A stretch of 64,000 nucleotides of DNA from positions 255,501 through 319,500 of the forward strand of contig NC_089039.1 in the NCBI RefSeq assembly GCF_034140825.1, in the 5' to 3' direction. Under the pieces are notes generated by a model. The model was not told the origin of the DNA. It saw nothing but the letters and a program-made list of their open reading frames with translations, and searched no databases. Shown here piece after piece: positions 1 through 11,065 of this stretch (the first letter of the stretch is position 1; each line of letters begins with the position of its first letter). This DNA is from Oryza sativa Japonica Group. Lineage: Eukaryota; Streptophyta; Magnoliopsida; Poales; Poaceae. Position numbers and translations under genes: made by a program.

Positions 1-616
1 CTAACAACATCAGCTACTAGGGACCTTTTGCCCCTAACATTCCAAACTAAAAGACTACAAGACATAGAGACTCATGGGCTTCCACCACCAGAAAACAGAG
101 CAATCAGGCCGCCCCGCAGACAGGGATCGCCACGCTGCACAGCGCCGCAAGTGCCTGCACATGAGACGGCGCGAGGGGTGATTTAAACAGCTCCAGGTAC
201 CGCAAGAGGTCCTGCTCTTCAACCTTGTTCTCGTTGTCGACGACGCCGAGTCTTTTCATCACGACGCGTTGCGCCCATGGCGGTGTGTAGGGAGCTGGGC
301 GAGAGCGGTGTCTTGGCTGCCGAGGCCTCTTCCCAAGGATGGATGTCGCCGGCGGAGTCGGCCTCAGACATGGCGGCGGCAACTGAAGCACTGAGTGGCT
401 GGCCAGGCTGCAAAGCTGGGCCACTCGAGGGTGAAGTGCGCTCCTCCAGCCCAGACCCAGACGGCTGAAGCGGGAAAGGTCGTGGGCCTTGAAGTTCTCT
501 CCGGCGGCAGTAGACTCGGTTTGGGCCGAAGAAGCGCCAATCCGGCCCATCTTGAGATTCCTGGGGGACGTCGTCGAAGTAAACAAGCAGATAGAAGAGA
601 GGAAGCACGCACACAC
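1..616 (-). mobile_element. LINE (L1-like) fragment, 5' part, truncated by window edge
   Basis: On the minus strand a GC-rich open stretch (616 down to 104) is followed by a segment (about 62 down to 1) whose translation contains LLVWNVRGKRS. This resembles the WNVRG-type start of plant LINE AP-endonuclease domains. The GC-rich part reads ...LLRYLELFKSPLAPSHVQAL..., a pattern I associate with the region just before the endonuclease of rice LINEs. Two frames carry protein-like sequence, so the copy is probably decayed. Its 5' end lies about 80 bp upstream of the TATA box of the first PGIP gene. The rest of the element is outside the window. Assignment is from memory of the family, so confidence is moderate. 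Confidence 0.45.
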
Positions 617-651
617 TTGTGAGTTGTGAGTCTTCCACTAACGAGTTCAAG

Positions 652-671
652 TCAAAGCGGTTGGCGCCAAA
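652..671. promoter_or_regulatory. Palindromic promoter element upstream of PGIP copy 1
   Basis: The 20-mer containing the perfect palindrome TTGGCGCCAA (661-670) is identical to 9465-9484, upstream of the second PGIP gene. It lies 34 bp before the TATA-like tract at 695-702. The core resembles E2F-type sites (TTTSGCGC), but that reading is inference. Confidence 0.55.
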
Positions 672-694
672 ACTGCATACTCGATCCATCTGAC

Positions 695-702
695 TATATA
701 TA
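695..702 (+). promoter_or_regulatory. TATA box of PGIP copy 1
   Basis: TATATATA, 84 bp before the chosen ATG at 779 and 34 bp after the palindromic element. It is well placed for a plant core promoter. Confidence 0.6.
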
Positions 703-778
703 CTTACTACACGTACCAACAACCAACTCAGGATATAAATTAACTCAGCAAGGAAAGGAAAGATTAAGATTATATTGG

Positions 779-1804
779 ATGGAAATGGCGCGCGCCGTCG
801 TCCTGCTCCTGCTGGCGGTGGCGGCGTTGAGCTGCACTAGTGCGGCGGCGTCGGGGCCGAGCTGCCACGCCGACGACAGCGCCGCTCTGCTGGCCGTGAA
901 GGCGGCCTTCAACAACGCCTCCTTCGAGTACTGGACGCCCGAATTCCCCTGCTGCGACTGGTACGGCGTCGACTGCGGCGACGACTACCTCCCCTCCGAC
1001 GACCGCGTCATCAACCTCGCCATCACACGCGACGACAACATCACCGGCACCATCCCCGGCGACGCCATCGCCGGCCTCACCCGCCTCCGGTACATCACCT
1101 TCTTCAAGGTCCCAGGCATCACGGGCCCCATCCCCGCCGCGCTCGCCAACATCTCCGGCCTCAGGGTGCTCACCATCTCCCACACCGCCGTCTCCGGCCC
1201 CATCCCGTCCTTCATCGGCGACAAGTTCACCGACCTCGGAATCCTCGATCTCTCCTTCAACTCGCTCACCGGCGCCATCCCGGCGAGCCTCGCCAAGCCC
1301 CCGAAGCTGAACTCCATCGACCTCAGCCGCAACCGCCTCACCGGGAGCATCCCGCGGCTGCTGCTGAGCAAGGCCGGGCAGCAAGCGTTCCTGACGATGT
1401 CCCACAACAACCTGACGGGGAGGATCCCGGCGGAGTTCGGCGCCGTCAACTTCGTGCAGATCGACCTGTCGCGCAACCAGCTCACCGGCGACGCGTCGAT
1501 GCTGTTCGGGTCGGGGAAGAAGGAGCTCGTCAGCGCGTACCTGTCGCGCAACGCGCTGAGCTTCAACATGTCGCAGCTGCAGCTGCCGGAAGAGCTGAAT
1601 TTCCTGGACGTGAGCCACAACTCCATCTACGGCAGCATCCCGGCGCAGATGGCCAACATGACGGACATGCAGCTGCTCAACGTCAGCTACAACAGGCTCT
1701 GCGGCGTGGTGCCCACCGGCGGCAACATGCCCAGCTTCGATGCCTACTGCTTCCAGCACAACAAGTGCCTCTGCGGCGCGCCGCTTTCTCACTGCACCCA
1801 TTGA
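779..1804 (+). CDS. PGIP: Polygalacturonase-inhibiting protein (PGIP), copy 1
   Basis: Extracellular leucine-rich-repeat protein. The family binds fungal and insect endopolygalacturonases in the plant cell wall and limits pectin breakdown. The intronless frame encodes 341 residues, close to the usual 330-350. The start at 779 is the first ATG after the TATA box, with a second in-frame ATG at 785; the frame is open further upstream but without an ATG. Residues 1-26 form a hydrophobic signal peptide. Then come an N-terminal cysteine cap (CCDWYGVDC), about ten plant-type LRRs with the xLDLSxNxLTGxIP pattern (for example LDLSFNSLTGAIPASLAKPP), and a C-terminal cap with CFQHNKCLCGAPL. Several NxS/T glycosylation sites are visible. 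It is a tandem paralog of the gene at 9599; the two share long near-identical LRR stretches and the promoter 20-mer. Confidence 0.93.
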   Translation: MEMARAVVLLLLAVAALSCTSAAASGPSCHADDSAALLAVKAAFNNASFEYWTPEFPCCDWYGVDCGDDYLPSDDRVINLAITRDDNITGTIPGDAIAGLTRLRYITFFKVPGITGPIPAALANISGLRVLTISHTAVSGPIPSFIGDKFTDLGILDLSFNSLTGAIPASLAKPPKLNSIDLSRNRLTGSIPRLLLSKAGQQAFLTMSHNNLTGRIPAEFGAVNFVQIDLSRNQLTGDASMLFGSGKKELVSAYLSRNALSFNMSQLQLPEELNFLDVSHNSIYGSIPAQMANMTDMQLLNVSYNRLCGVVPTGGNMPSFDAYCFQHNKCLCGAPLSHCTH

Positions 1805-3020
1805 TATACTCCTATATGATATGAGGACCATAATCATCCACCTACAATTAATGCAGTCTTAATTTGCTGCTTGCAATTAGTAATCGAATAATCCTAGCAA
1901 AGCAAAGCAAGCTAGGAGTAGTATATAAATAAGAACCTTCGATCGGTTCAGGTTCATGCGTGATGTAATGTTTTGTTCGTGCTTGATATGGAGTACCTAT
2001 CTCAGGCCACCAACACATAGTATGTACACCATTCGTTTCAAAAATAAATCAATTCCTAGCTACAAATTTAGACGTAGTGTTATCCAGATTAATTCATAGA
2101 TAGGATTTGATTCTTTTTATAACGGAGGGAGTATGTTTTAAAGGTTGGGATCAGGTTTTGCTTTTTCGAATTAACCGATTTGATCGGAAGTCACTGATAT
2201 ACCAAAATTTTGAACAAAATTTAGTTAAATTTGAACAAATATTACCAAAATTCACAAAAAACTAAAAATTTTCAGCCGAAATAATATCGTATTAGAGGGG
2301 TTCAAAATGACCGAAATTTTGGAAATTTTAGTCCGAAATTTTCAGCCCTGGTTGAGATGCCTGCGGGAAATAATGTCTGATTCATACTAAGAGTATGAAG
2401 CTACGTTTATATGGACATCTTTGGCATAGATTTGGATCCCAAGATTTGTCAAAGCTGGGTATTCTTAGGTTCAAAAACTATGGATGCAGATCGACGTTTA
2501 CGTTGATAACGTTTAATATATCATTTTATTTTCATTTTAGATGAGTTTATTTTTAAAAAGTTAAATCACTATAATTTAGCGTAAAAACTTTAAATATATC
2601 GTGATTTGAGATCTGAAATTCTGACAAACAGGACGAGAATTAGTGAATTGTGTTGGGCAGATGTAATAGCATATACAAAGATAGAGTCTGTTATGGGTCG
2701 TATGTATTGATACATAACACTAGAGACTAACATTCTATTTGAGATAACAAGAACTTTTAACCATTAATGCACCGGAATAATTTTTTTCTTCTTTTCTTTT
2801 CTCCACCCTTGTACAACAAAAATTCCTTTAATACAACATTTATCATCCTTCTTTTCTTTTCTTTTCTTCGCCCTTTGAGTCATTGTCATGCGTAGTAAAA
2901 ATATTTTCTTTTCCTTTTCTCTTTCACATCACCAAATTTATTTCTTGTTATAAGCTAATAGAGAAAACCCGTTAATAAACACTGTTGTATCTAAAGAGGA
3001 TATCAAGGCCCATCCACGAT
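1805..3020. other. Intergenic region between PGIP copy 1 and FGAM synthase
   Basis: 3' flank of the PGIP gene, a decayed Stowaway MITE (2026-2132), then AT-rich DNA with polypyrimidine tracts (2786-2930). No coding sequence is supported. Confidence 0.6.
2026..2132. mobile_element. Decayed Stowaway-type MITE
   Basis: The right end reads ACGGAGGGAG next to TA, the typical terminus of grass Stowaway (Mariner-type) elements. The left end is a degraded complement (ATTCGTTTCAAAA). Confidence 0.55.
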
Positions 3021-3147
3021 TAGCGGAAGGGAAAGGCCAATTTGTTGGAGAACCCTCTTGAGTTTAAGATGGAGAGCCGTCGATTAAAAGGAAGGAGCCC
3101 CCGACCCCCGTCACTCGTTTCATTCTCGCTCGCTGTCGCCCGCCCCT

Positions 3148-3154
3148 TCCCGCG

Positions 3155-3185
<31 letters not shown>

Positions 3186-3187
3186 CA
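3148..3187. repeat. (CCG)n microsatellite
   Basis: A run of GCC/CCG triplets in the GC-rich segment upstream of the FGAM synthase gene, probably promoter or leader DNA. Confidence 0.7.
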
Positions 3188-3323
3188 TCCCACTAGCCCA
3201 CCACCTCCTCCGCGCGCTGCTACCGCCAGCCCTCCCACCGCTTACTCTTTCTGTCCACCTCCCGCTGCGTCACGGGTACACCTCGAACCGCTCAGCCGCC
3301 GTTCCTATCTCCCCGGTCCCCCT

Positions 3324-3330
3324 TTATATA
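3324..3330 (+). promoter_or_regulatory. Putative TATA box of FGAM synthase gene
   Basis: TTATATATTAT follows the GC-rich block. A 5' UTR intron (about 3388-3805, GT...TGCAG) would then connect the leader to the coding start at 3855. The intron is inferred from the junction sequences. Confidence 0.4.
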
Positions 3331-3854
3331 TTATCTCCCGTTGCTTGCTGTCAAGAATCGAATCCAATAGACTTCAAGTTCGATCAAGTAATTCACCTCT
3401 ACCTCTGCTTTTATTATATACTGTTTCATGTGTACAAAGTTAATTTGTAGTACGCCACAGTCGATTGTCCACTGCTTTCTTTAGCTTCCTATATCCTTCT
3501 CATCTTCTTTTAGCTATCCATGCTCTATGTATGGCCATAGCAGCTCATTTCTAGCTTGATGGGTGGTAAATCTGCTATAGAAACTCTGTCTTTCAATAAT
3601 TTCAAAGGCAGATTTTGTATCACTATCTTTCAGGAATAATCAATTGGGTATAGCTAGCACCCTTCTTGATTATTTAGTGTTTAAATTTGGACAAAAGCAA
3701 CGTGGTATTATTTGAGCTTAGCTATACTTTATCAAAAAAAACATCGCAAGTGCAAGTTTGGGATCATGCAAAGTCAATATCTAATTCCTGTACCATGTAT
3801 TGCAGATCATCCTTTTTTTTTCTTCACAAAAGTGATCCTTGGATTTCTTCAAAC

Positions 3855-6800
3855 ATGGCATCTCCGGGTGAAATGTCAGTAAGCAATCCATTACGCTTCC
3901 AAGGCTTTCCTTGTAATCTGGTAAGCGACCTTTGCACAACACTGGATGGATTTTTTTTCCCCATAACATTGTTGTGTTTCTTATGTGTCTACTCTCTATG
4001 TAGGGAAAAAGAAATGGTTTCATTGCTGCAAGGAGTTCTGGACTGAGAAGATCTCAGCAGTGCTTCCATAGACACCTTTGTTGGCCAGGTGTTCGAAGAG
4101 CTTCAGTTCCTAATGTCCGATTGCTGCCAACTCCTGGTGCTTTGGTTTCCAGGGGACTTGACAGTTCATTGGTTCACAAATCTGATAATGCATCAGAAGC
4201 TGGAGTTATTCAATTATATCGTATACCATATCTTCAAGACAGTGAGACAATTGAGCTGCTCAGGCAAGTGCAAGCAAAGGTTTCTTCTAATATTGTGGGT
4301 ATAAAGACCGAACAATGCTTCAACATTCAATTGGATAATGCATTAGCTTCAGAGAAGCTTGCAACACTGCAGTGGCTCTTAGCAGAAACCTATGAACCTG
4401 ATAAGTTACAAGCACAAAGCTTTCTGGAGGAGGAAGTCGCTAGGAACCCTTATAGTGTCATTGTTGAGGTTGGTCCCCGGATGACTTTTTCAACAGCGTT
4501 CTCAACCAATGCCGTCTCAATATGTAAATCTCTCTCATTGATGGAAGTAACTCGCTTGGAGAGATCAAGGAGATACCTTTTATGCTTGGATCCTGGCTAT
4601 GGTCCACTTGATGAAAGCCAGCTTAACGACTTTACTGCTTTGGTTCATGATAGAATGACAGAGTGTGTTTATCCTAAGAAGCTCACATCATTTCATTCAG
4701 ATGTAGTTCCTGAACCTGTCCGTATTGTTCCAGTCATTGAAAGGGGAAGAGAAGCTCTGGAAGAAATAAATGTGAAGATGGGACTTGCTTTTGATGAACA
4801 AGATATCAAGTACTATACCCACCTCTTCAGAGATGACATCAAACGGAACCCAACCACTGTTGAACTTTTCGACATTGCACAATCCAACAGTGAGCACAGC
4901 AGGCATTGGTTTTTTAATGGAAAGCTTGTGATAGATGGAGAGACCATGCCGAGAACCTTGTTTCAGTTAGTGAAGAGTCCCCTGAAAGCTAACCCCGATA
5001 ATAACTCAGTCATCGGATTTAATGACAACTCAAGTGCAATAAAGGGATATCCAGCAAATCAGCTACGCCCAACAGTTCCAGGCTCCACTTCACCATTATC
5101 TGTTATGATGCGTGAGCTTGATATTTTATTCACAGCAGAAACCCATAATTTTCCATGTGCTGTGGCACCTTATCCAGGAGCTGAAACAGGTGCAGGTGGT
5201 CGCATAAGGGACACACATGCCACTGGAAAGGGTTCTTTTGTTGTTGCTTCTACTGCTGGCTATTGTGTTGGTAATCTCCGAATTGAAGGTGCATATGCAC
5301 CCTGGGAGGATCCATCCTTTTCATATCTGTCGAATTTGGCCTCCCCTTTGCAAATTCTTATTGATGCTAGCGATGGCGCTTCTGACTATGGGAACAAGTT
5401 TGGTGAACCTCTAATTCAGGGATTTACTAGAAATTTTGGGACGAGGTTGCTTAATGGGGAACGGCGCGAGTGGCTGAAGCCAATAATGTTTAGTGGGGCA
5501 ATCGGGCAAATTGACCATGCACATATATCTAAGGGGGATCCAGAAATTGGCATGCTAGTTGTGAAGATTGGTGGCCCAGCATACAGAATTGGTATGGGTG
5601 GTGGTGCTGCCTCCAGCATGGTTAGTGGACAAAATGATGCAGAGCTCGATTTCAATGCAGTACAGCGTGGAGATGCTGAAATGGCACAGAAATTATATCG
5701 TGTGGTCAGGGCATGTGCGGAAATGGGAGAGAGCAACCCTATCATCAGCATTCATGACCAGGGTGCTGGAGGAAACTGCAATGTGGTGAAGGAAATAATC
5801 TATCCTAAGGGCGCTGAAATTGATATACGATCAATTGTTGTCGGTGATCATACATTGTCTGTCTTGGAGATATGGGGTGCTGAGTACCAGGAACAAGATG
5901 CACTTCTGGTGAAGCCTGAGAGCAGAAGCCTTTTAGAGTCACTTTGTGAAAGGGAAAGGGTTTCAATGGCTGTCATTGGGACAATCAATGGATGTGGAAA
6001 GATTGTTTTGATTGACAGTGCTGCTGTGGAGCATGCGAAGTTAAATGGCCTTCCTCCTCCAACCCCTGTTGAGGATCTCGAGCTTGAAAAGGTTCTAGGA
6101 GATATGCCCCAAAAGACCTTTGAATTCAAGCGAGTCTCTGTAGTCAGTGAGCCCTTAGATATTGCCCGTGGAGTAACAATCATGGATGCTCTGAAGCGAG
6201 TATTGAGTCTTCCATCTGTATGCTCTAAGCGTTTCTTAACCACAAAAGTTGACAGGTGTGTGACAGGTCTTGTTGCACAACAGCAGACAGTTGGACCTCT
6301 CCAACTTCCTCTTGCAGATGTGGCTGTGATCGCACAGACATACACTGATCTAACAGGTGGTGCCTGTGCCATTGGAGAACAGCCAACGAAAGGTTTACTT
6401 AATCCCAAGGCCATGGCAAGACTTGCTATTGGGGAAGCCTTGACTAATCTGGTTTGGGCTAAAGTTTCATCACTTTCTGATGTCAAAGCAAGTGGTAACT
6501 GGATGTATGCTGCAAAGCTTGATGGAGAAGGTGCAGATATGTATGATGCTGCTGTTGCATTGGCTGACTGCATGATTCAACTTGGTATTGCAATTGATGG
6601 GGGAAAGGACAGTCTTTCCATGGCAGCTCAATGTGATGGTGAGGTCGTCAAGGCTCCTGGAAATCTGGTCATCAGTGCTTATGTGACATGTCCTGATATA
6701 ACATTGACGGTAACTCCTGATTTGAAGCTTGGCAAGGATGGAGTTTTGCTGCACATTGACCTCAGCAAAGGAAAGCGCCGGCTTGGTGGTTCTGCTCTTG

Positions 6801-8185
6801 CACAGGCTTTTGATCAAATTGGAAATGACTGCCCAGACATTGATGATGTCCTGTACTTGAAGAAAGCCTTTGAGGCCGTTCAGGAATTGCTTGGTGAGCG
6901 TCTTATTTCAGCTGGCCATGACATTAGTGATGGAGGTCTTATTGTGAGTGTTCTTGAGATGGCATTTGCTGGTAATTGCGGTGTTAAGCTGAACATTGAC
7001 TCAGAAGATTCTAGCCTTCTTCAAGCACTATTTGCCGAGGAGCTTGGCCTTCTACTTGAAGTGCATTTGAAAGATCTGAGTGTTGTGAAACAAAAGCTTC
7101 AAGCAGGAGGCATTTCCGCTAATGTAATTGGAAAAGTTACAGCATCACCAGATATTGAGCTGGTTGTTGATGGCAGGCTGCATCTTAAGGAAAAAACTTC
7201 AGATCTCAGGGATATCTGGGAGGAAACAAGCTTCCAGCTTGAGGGGCTACAACGTCTGAAATCTTGTGTCAGACTTGAGAAAGAAGGATTAAAGCACAGA
7301 ACATCACCATCATGGTCTTTGTCTTTCACTCCCAAATTTACAGATGAAAAACTGCTGACTGCATCCTCAAAGCCAAAAGTTGCCATCCTTCGTGAAGAAG
7401 GGAGCAATGGTGATAGGGAGATGGCTGCTGCATTCTATGCTGCTGGATTCGAACCATGGGATATCACAATGTCAGACCTCTTAGCTGGGAAGTCTTCTCT
7501 AGAGGATTACCGTGGGATTGCGTTTGTCGGTGGTTTTAGCTATGCAGATGTTCTTGATTCAGCTAAAGGTTGGGCTGCATCAATCAGGTTTAACCAACCC
7601 CTCATACAGCAGTTCCAGAATTTCTACAATAGGCCGGACACTTTCAGCCTTGGGGTGTGCAATGGTTGTCAGCTAATGGCTCTTCTTGGCTGGGTACCAG
7701 GATCAGACGTTGGAGGTTCTCTTGGTTCAGGTGGGGACATGTCCCAGCCAAGATTTATTCACAATGAATCTGGTCGTTTTGAGTGCCGGTTTACTAGTGT
7801 CTCTATAGGGGCCTCTCCTGCTATCATGTTCAAAGGAATGGAAGGTTCTACAATGGGCATTTGGAGTGCTCACGGTGAGGGGAGAGCTTTCTTCCCAGAT
7901 GAAAATGTTCTAGCTAGTGTTGTAAAGTCTAACCTGGCTCCTGTGCGGTACTGTGACGATGCTAATAACATAACTGAAGTCTACCCATTCAATCCCAATG
8001 GCTCTCCACTTGGCATTGCAGCCCTTTGCTCCCCTGATGGAAGACATCTTGCTATGATGCCACACCCAGAGCGTTGCTTCATGATGTGGCAATATCCATG
8101 GTCTCCCAAGGATTGGCAGCTTGAGAAGAGTGGTCCCAGCCCCTGGCTGCGCATGTTCCAGAATGCTAGAGAATGGTGTTCATAA
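3855..8185 (+). CDS. PUR4: Phosphoribosylformylglycinamidine synthase (FGAM synthase, FGARAT), organelle-targeted
   Basis: Catalyses the fourth step of de novo purine synthesis: FGAR + glutamine + ATP to FGAM + glutamate. Coding exons are 3855-3920 and 4004-8185 (GT-AG intron 3921-4003), giving 1415 residues against about 1407 in Arabidopsis. The start is the ATG in MASPGEMSVS; the frame is open without a break to the large exon. Residues 1 to about 60 are rich in Ser, Arg and Asn and poor in acidic residues, as in a plastid or mitochondrial transit peptide. Next come the PurS-like part, the central AIRS/PurM-like synthase domains (NSEHSRHW, AETHNFPCAV, GAETGAGGRIRD, SIHDQGAGGN), and a C-terminal glutamine amidotransferase. 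That domain has the nucleophile Cys of GVCNGCQ (about 1241) and the His and Glu of PHPER (about 1376 and 1378). All key residues are present, so the gene looks functional. It lies between the two PGIP paralogs. Confidence 0.96.
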
Positions 8186-9464
8186 TGCAGGTACAGCAGA
8201 CTTGAATTCAGTTCTTAAGCATAAGGTTTTCCTTGCTGAACTCAGTTTCAGTTTAATACAGCCCTAGCGAGCTGCAAGTTAACTGAAACTACATGCCACT
8301 GTTACATTCAACATTGCTATCTTCATCAAATTACTATCTGCCGCTGTTTATTCAACATTGCTGTCTTCATCAAATGGCATGCGTAGTGATTTATGCTACT
8401 AATTAATCATGATTTGTATGTGCTATGAGTCATTTGTCTGGCATGGCAATATATGTGTTAGATATCCTGAGTCTTTGATTCTATAATACACTGTTCTGTT
8501 CCTGTTTCCAACTCAAGAAAACTTCAGTACATTGGTGGCTGGTGCTAGGAATGAAGTACCAAATGACATCCAATTTTACTTTGTTTTTTCAGTTGTGTAA
8601 CATACCGGGACCTAATTGATGGTCATATGATGACAGAAGCTTGGAGCTATGGACTCTTTTGGATACTTAAACCTTGCTGGTTCGATGCACTCAGCAGTCA
8701 GCATTGTTGTTACCGAGGATCGAATAAGTGGGTTCATCGAAATAATTAAAAGCAGATTCTGTGATTCTTGCTTGCAGCTTTGAGTTTTGCTGCTGGTTTG
8801 AAACTAGGAATCCTGTAAGGGTAGTAGTGTTTTATTAGGCAGAGGCGAGGAGGCCTCAGGCCTGCAATATGCTGGTAATGAGAATAATCATGTTGGCGCT
8901 GCAGTGCTGCTTTGGGAATTCTTTGACTAGCAGAAGAGGATACATGCCCGTAATTAAATGTAATGTGTTGTTCGATTATCCGGTGATACTAAATGTCATC
9001 TTTCTTCTGTGGCTATCCTTTTCAGGTTCTGCTATTGGATGCGCAGCAATTTGCAGTCCTGCTGTTGATGAACCGTATTGTCGAAGGTAATATGGGATTA
9101 TGGATTGTTGATTTTACAGGTGTAGATTTACATTTGATTGTACGCTTGTTTACCGGTTACTGTCAGTGGCTTTTGGGGGTTTTGTGTTGTTGTTTGACCA
9201 CCCAACCCAACACCAAGAGGTTTCATTTCACCGTGCGATCGATACATATGGGGATAGACACAAGAGAATTGGAGAAGTCAAAAAGTTTTTTAAGCATTTG
9301 GGATGAATTAGTAATAGAACTTGTGTGCTGAGTTGTTTCAGGGACTAAATATCTTGTGTGCTGGATTGTCGTGCACTTGTGTTCAAATAATGCAGGTAGA
9401 AGTAGAACAAGGCACTTGGGGCAGGAGGACACAAATTGTAGAATGCGTCGTTTGATTGTTTTGT
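8186..9464. other. 3' flank of FGAM synthase and PGIP copy 2 upstream region
   Basis: Probably the FGAM synthase 3' UTR, followed by non-coding DNA. A direct repeat of about 24 bp (TTCAACATTGCTNTCTTCATC...) occurs at about 8307 and 8350. No supported gene. Confidence 0.5.
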
Positions 9465-9484
9465 TCAAAGCGGTTGGCGCCAAA
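9465..9484. promoter_or_regulatory. Palindromic promoter element upstream of PGIP copy 2
   Basis: Identical to 652-671, with palindrome TTGGCGCCAA at 9474-9483. Here it lies about 61 bp before the TATA tract, against 34 bp in copy 1. Confidence 0.55.
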
Positions 9485-9534
9485 CTCCTTCCATCTGAAC
9501 AACTCGCCAATCTGATTACTCCCTCTCCGTCTAC

Positions 9535-9542
9535 ATATATAT
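9535..9542 (+). promoter_or_regulatory. TATA box of PGIP copy 2
   Basis: ATATATATA 57-64 bp before the ATG at 9599. Confidence 0.6.
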
Positions 9543-9598
9543 ACCCCCACACCCACATCGTTCAAGATAAGCTGAGACAAAATCGATCGGAGGTCGAA

Positions 9599-10648
9599 AT
9601 GGTGCGCGCCATCGGGCCCCTGCTCCTGCTCGCCCACGTGCTCGTGTTCGTGGTGTCCATTGCGGCGGCGGCGGCGCCCGTGCGACGGCCACGCTGCGAC
9701 GCCGGCGACCGCGCCGCGCTACTCGCCGTGAAGGCGGCCTTCAACAACGCGTCCTACTTCCAGTCCTGGACGCCCGACATCGCCTGCTGCCACTGGTACG
9801 GCGTCGACTGCGGCGGCGACGACTACGACTACGACCCCACCGACGGCGACCGCGTCCTCAGCCTCGCCATCATACGCGATGACAACGTCACCGGCGGCAT
9901 ACCAGGCGACGCCATCGCCCGCCTCACCCGCCTCCAGGAGCTCATGTTCTTCAAGGTCCCCGGCGTCACCGGCCCCATCCCCGCCGCGCTCGCCACGCTC
10001 ACCGCCCTCAGGGAGCTCACCATCTCCCGCACCGCCCTCTCCGGCTCCATCCCTTCCTTCATCGGCGACAAGTTCACCGCGCTCCAGTCTCTCGACCTCT
10101 CCTTCAACTCGCTCACCGGCGCCATCCCGGCGAGCCTCGCCAAGCCCCCGAAGCTCATCTCCATCGACCTCAGCCGCAACCAGCTCACCGGGAGCATCCC
10201 GCGGCTGCTGCTGAGCAAGGCCGGGCAGCAAGCGTTCCTGACGCTGTCACACAACAACCTGTCCGGGAGGATCCCGGCGGCGTTCGGCGCCGTCAACTTC
10301 GTGCAGATCGACCTGTCGCGAAACCAGCTCACCGGCGACGCGTCGATGCTGTTCGGGTCGGGGAAGAAGGAGCTCGGCAGCGTCTACCTGTCGCGCAACG
10401 CGCTGAGCTTCGACATGTCGGAGCTGCGGCTGCCGGAGCGGCTGAGCTTCCTGGACGTGAGCCACAACGCCATCCGCGGCGGCATCCCGGCGCAGGTGGC
10501 GAATCTGAGCAACCTGCAGCTGCTCAACGTCAGCTACAACAGGATGTGCGGCGAGGTGCCCACCGGCGGCAACATGGCGAGGTTCGACGCCTACTGCTTC
10601 CAGCACAACAAGTGCCTCTGCGGTGCGCCGCTCGCCGCCTGCCATTGA
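9599..10648 (+). CDS. PGIP: Polygalacturonase-inhibiting protein (PGIP), copy 2
   Basis: Second intact, intronless PGIP gene, 349 residues. The ATG at 9599 gives MVRAIGPLLLLAHVLVFVVS, a clear signal peptide ending in an Ala-rich stretch. The N-terminal cap has CCHWYGVDC. About ten LRRs follow (LDLSFNSLTGAIPASLAKPP is identical to copy 1), and the C-terminal cap has CFQHNKCLCGAPLAACH. The expected role is apoplastic inhibition of pathogen polygalacturonases. It differs from copy 1 at many exposed LRR positions and by a small Asp-rich insertion in the N-terminal cap (DDYDYDPTDG), the kind of change that can alter enzyme specificity. That functional reading is inference. The coding sequence has a high GC third position, as is common in single-exon grass genes. 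Confidence 0.93.
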   Translation: MVRAIGPLLLLAHVLVFVVSIAAAAAPVRRPRCDAGDRAALLAVKAAFNNASYFQSWTPDIACCHWYGVDCGGDDYDYDPTDGDRVLSLAIIRDDNVTGGIPGDAIARLTRLQELMFFKVPGVTGPIPAALATLTALRELTISRTALSGSIPSFIGDKFTALQSLDLSFNSLTGAIPASLAKPPKLISIDLSRNQLTGSIPRLLLSKAGQQAFLTLSHNNLSGRIPAAFGAVNFVQIDLSRNQLTGDASMLFGSGKKELGSVYLSRNALSFDMSELRLPERLSFLDVSHNAIRGGIPAQVANLSNLQLLNVSYNRMCGEVPTGGNMARFDAYCFQHNKCLCGAPLAACH

Positions 10649-11065
10649 TGTTTGATCCAGACCTTGAAACTGTAACCACTACTGTACTGTAGTAATAATC
10701 ACTGAGCAATACCAAAAACTATAGGATAAATTAATGAAGAAGCAACCAGCTAATGCTAATAATTAAGGTCCATTCTTGATGAACATGAGTGAAATTTAGT
10801 GTCAATCAATCTTTTGAGTGTATGTCCATACTGATACTTTGAGCTGAGCAGCCAGCCTGGTGGCAAAGCAAAGTCCATCTTTGGTCAGCATGCATGCAGA
10901 TGCAGATGGAGGTGCAGCATACTATATTTGACTTCAATTTTGACCTCCTCACTTGTGCTTTGGTTGATCTTTTGCAAATTAATTTCCAATGACAGTGCTA
11001 ATCCTCCTAACCAAACTCAATAATTCGATCAGATTAGCTAGCCCCATGAATATATAGCCAGTCCC

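Noticed and set aside
626-778. Upstream extension of the PGIP frame by 51 codons
   Set aside because: It starts at a GTG, reads through the TATA box, and the signal peptide begins at the later ATG.
770-1837. Long minus-strand ORF (355 codons) opposite PGIP copy 1
   Set aside because: Shadow of GC-rich PGIP coding DNA. Its translation is low-complexity (Asp/Gly/Glu/Val-rich), and a similar shadow lies opposite PGIP copy 2.
3042-3443. 133-codon plus-strand ORF before FGAM synthase
   Set aside because: Arg/Pro-rich translation of a (CCG)n tract and leader DNA, with no domain; it overlaps the inferred promoter and leader.
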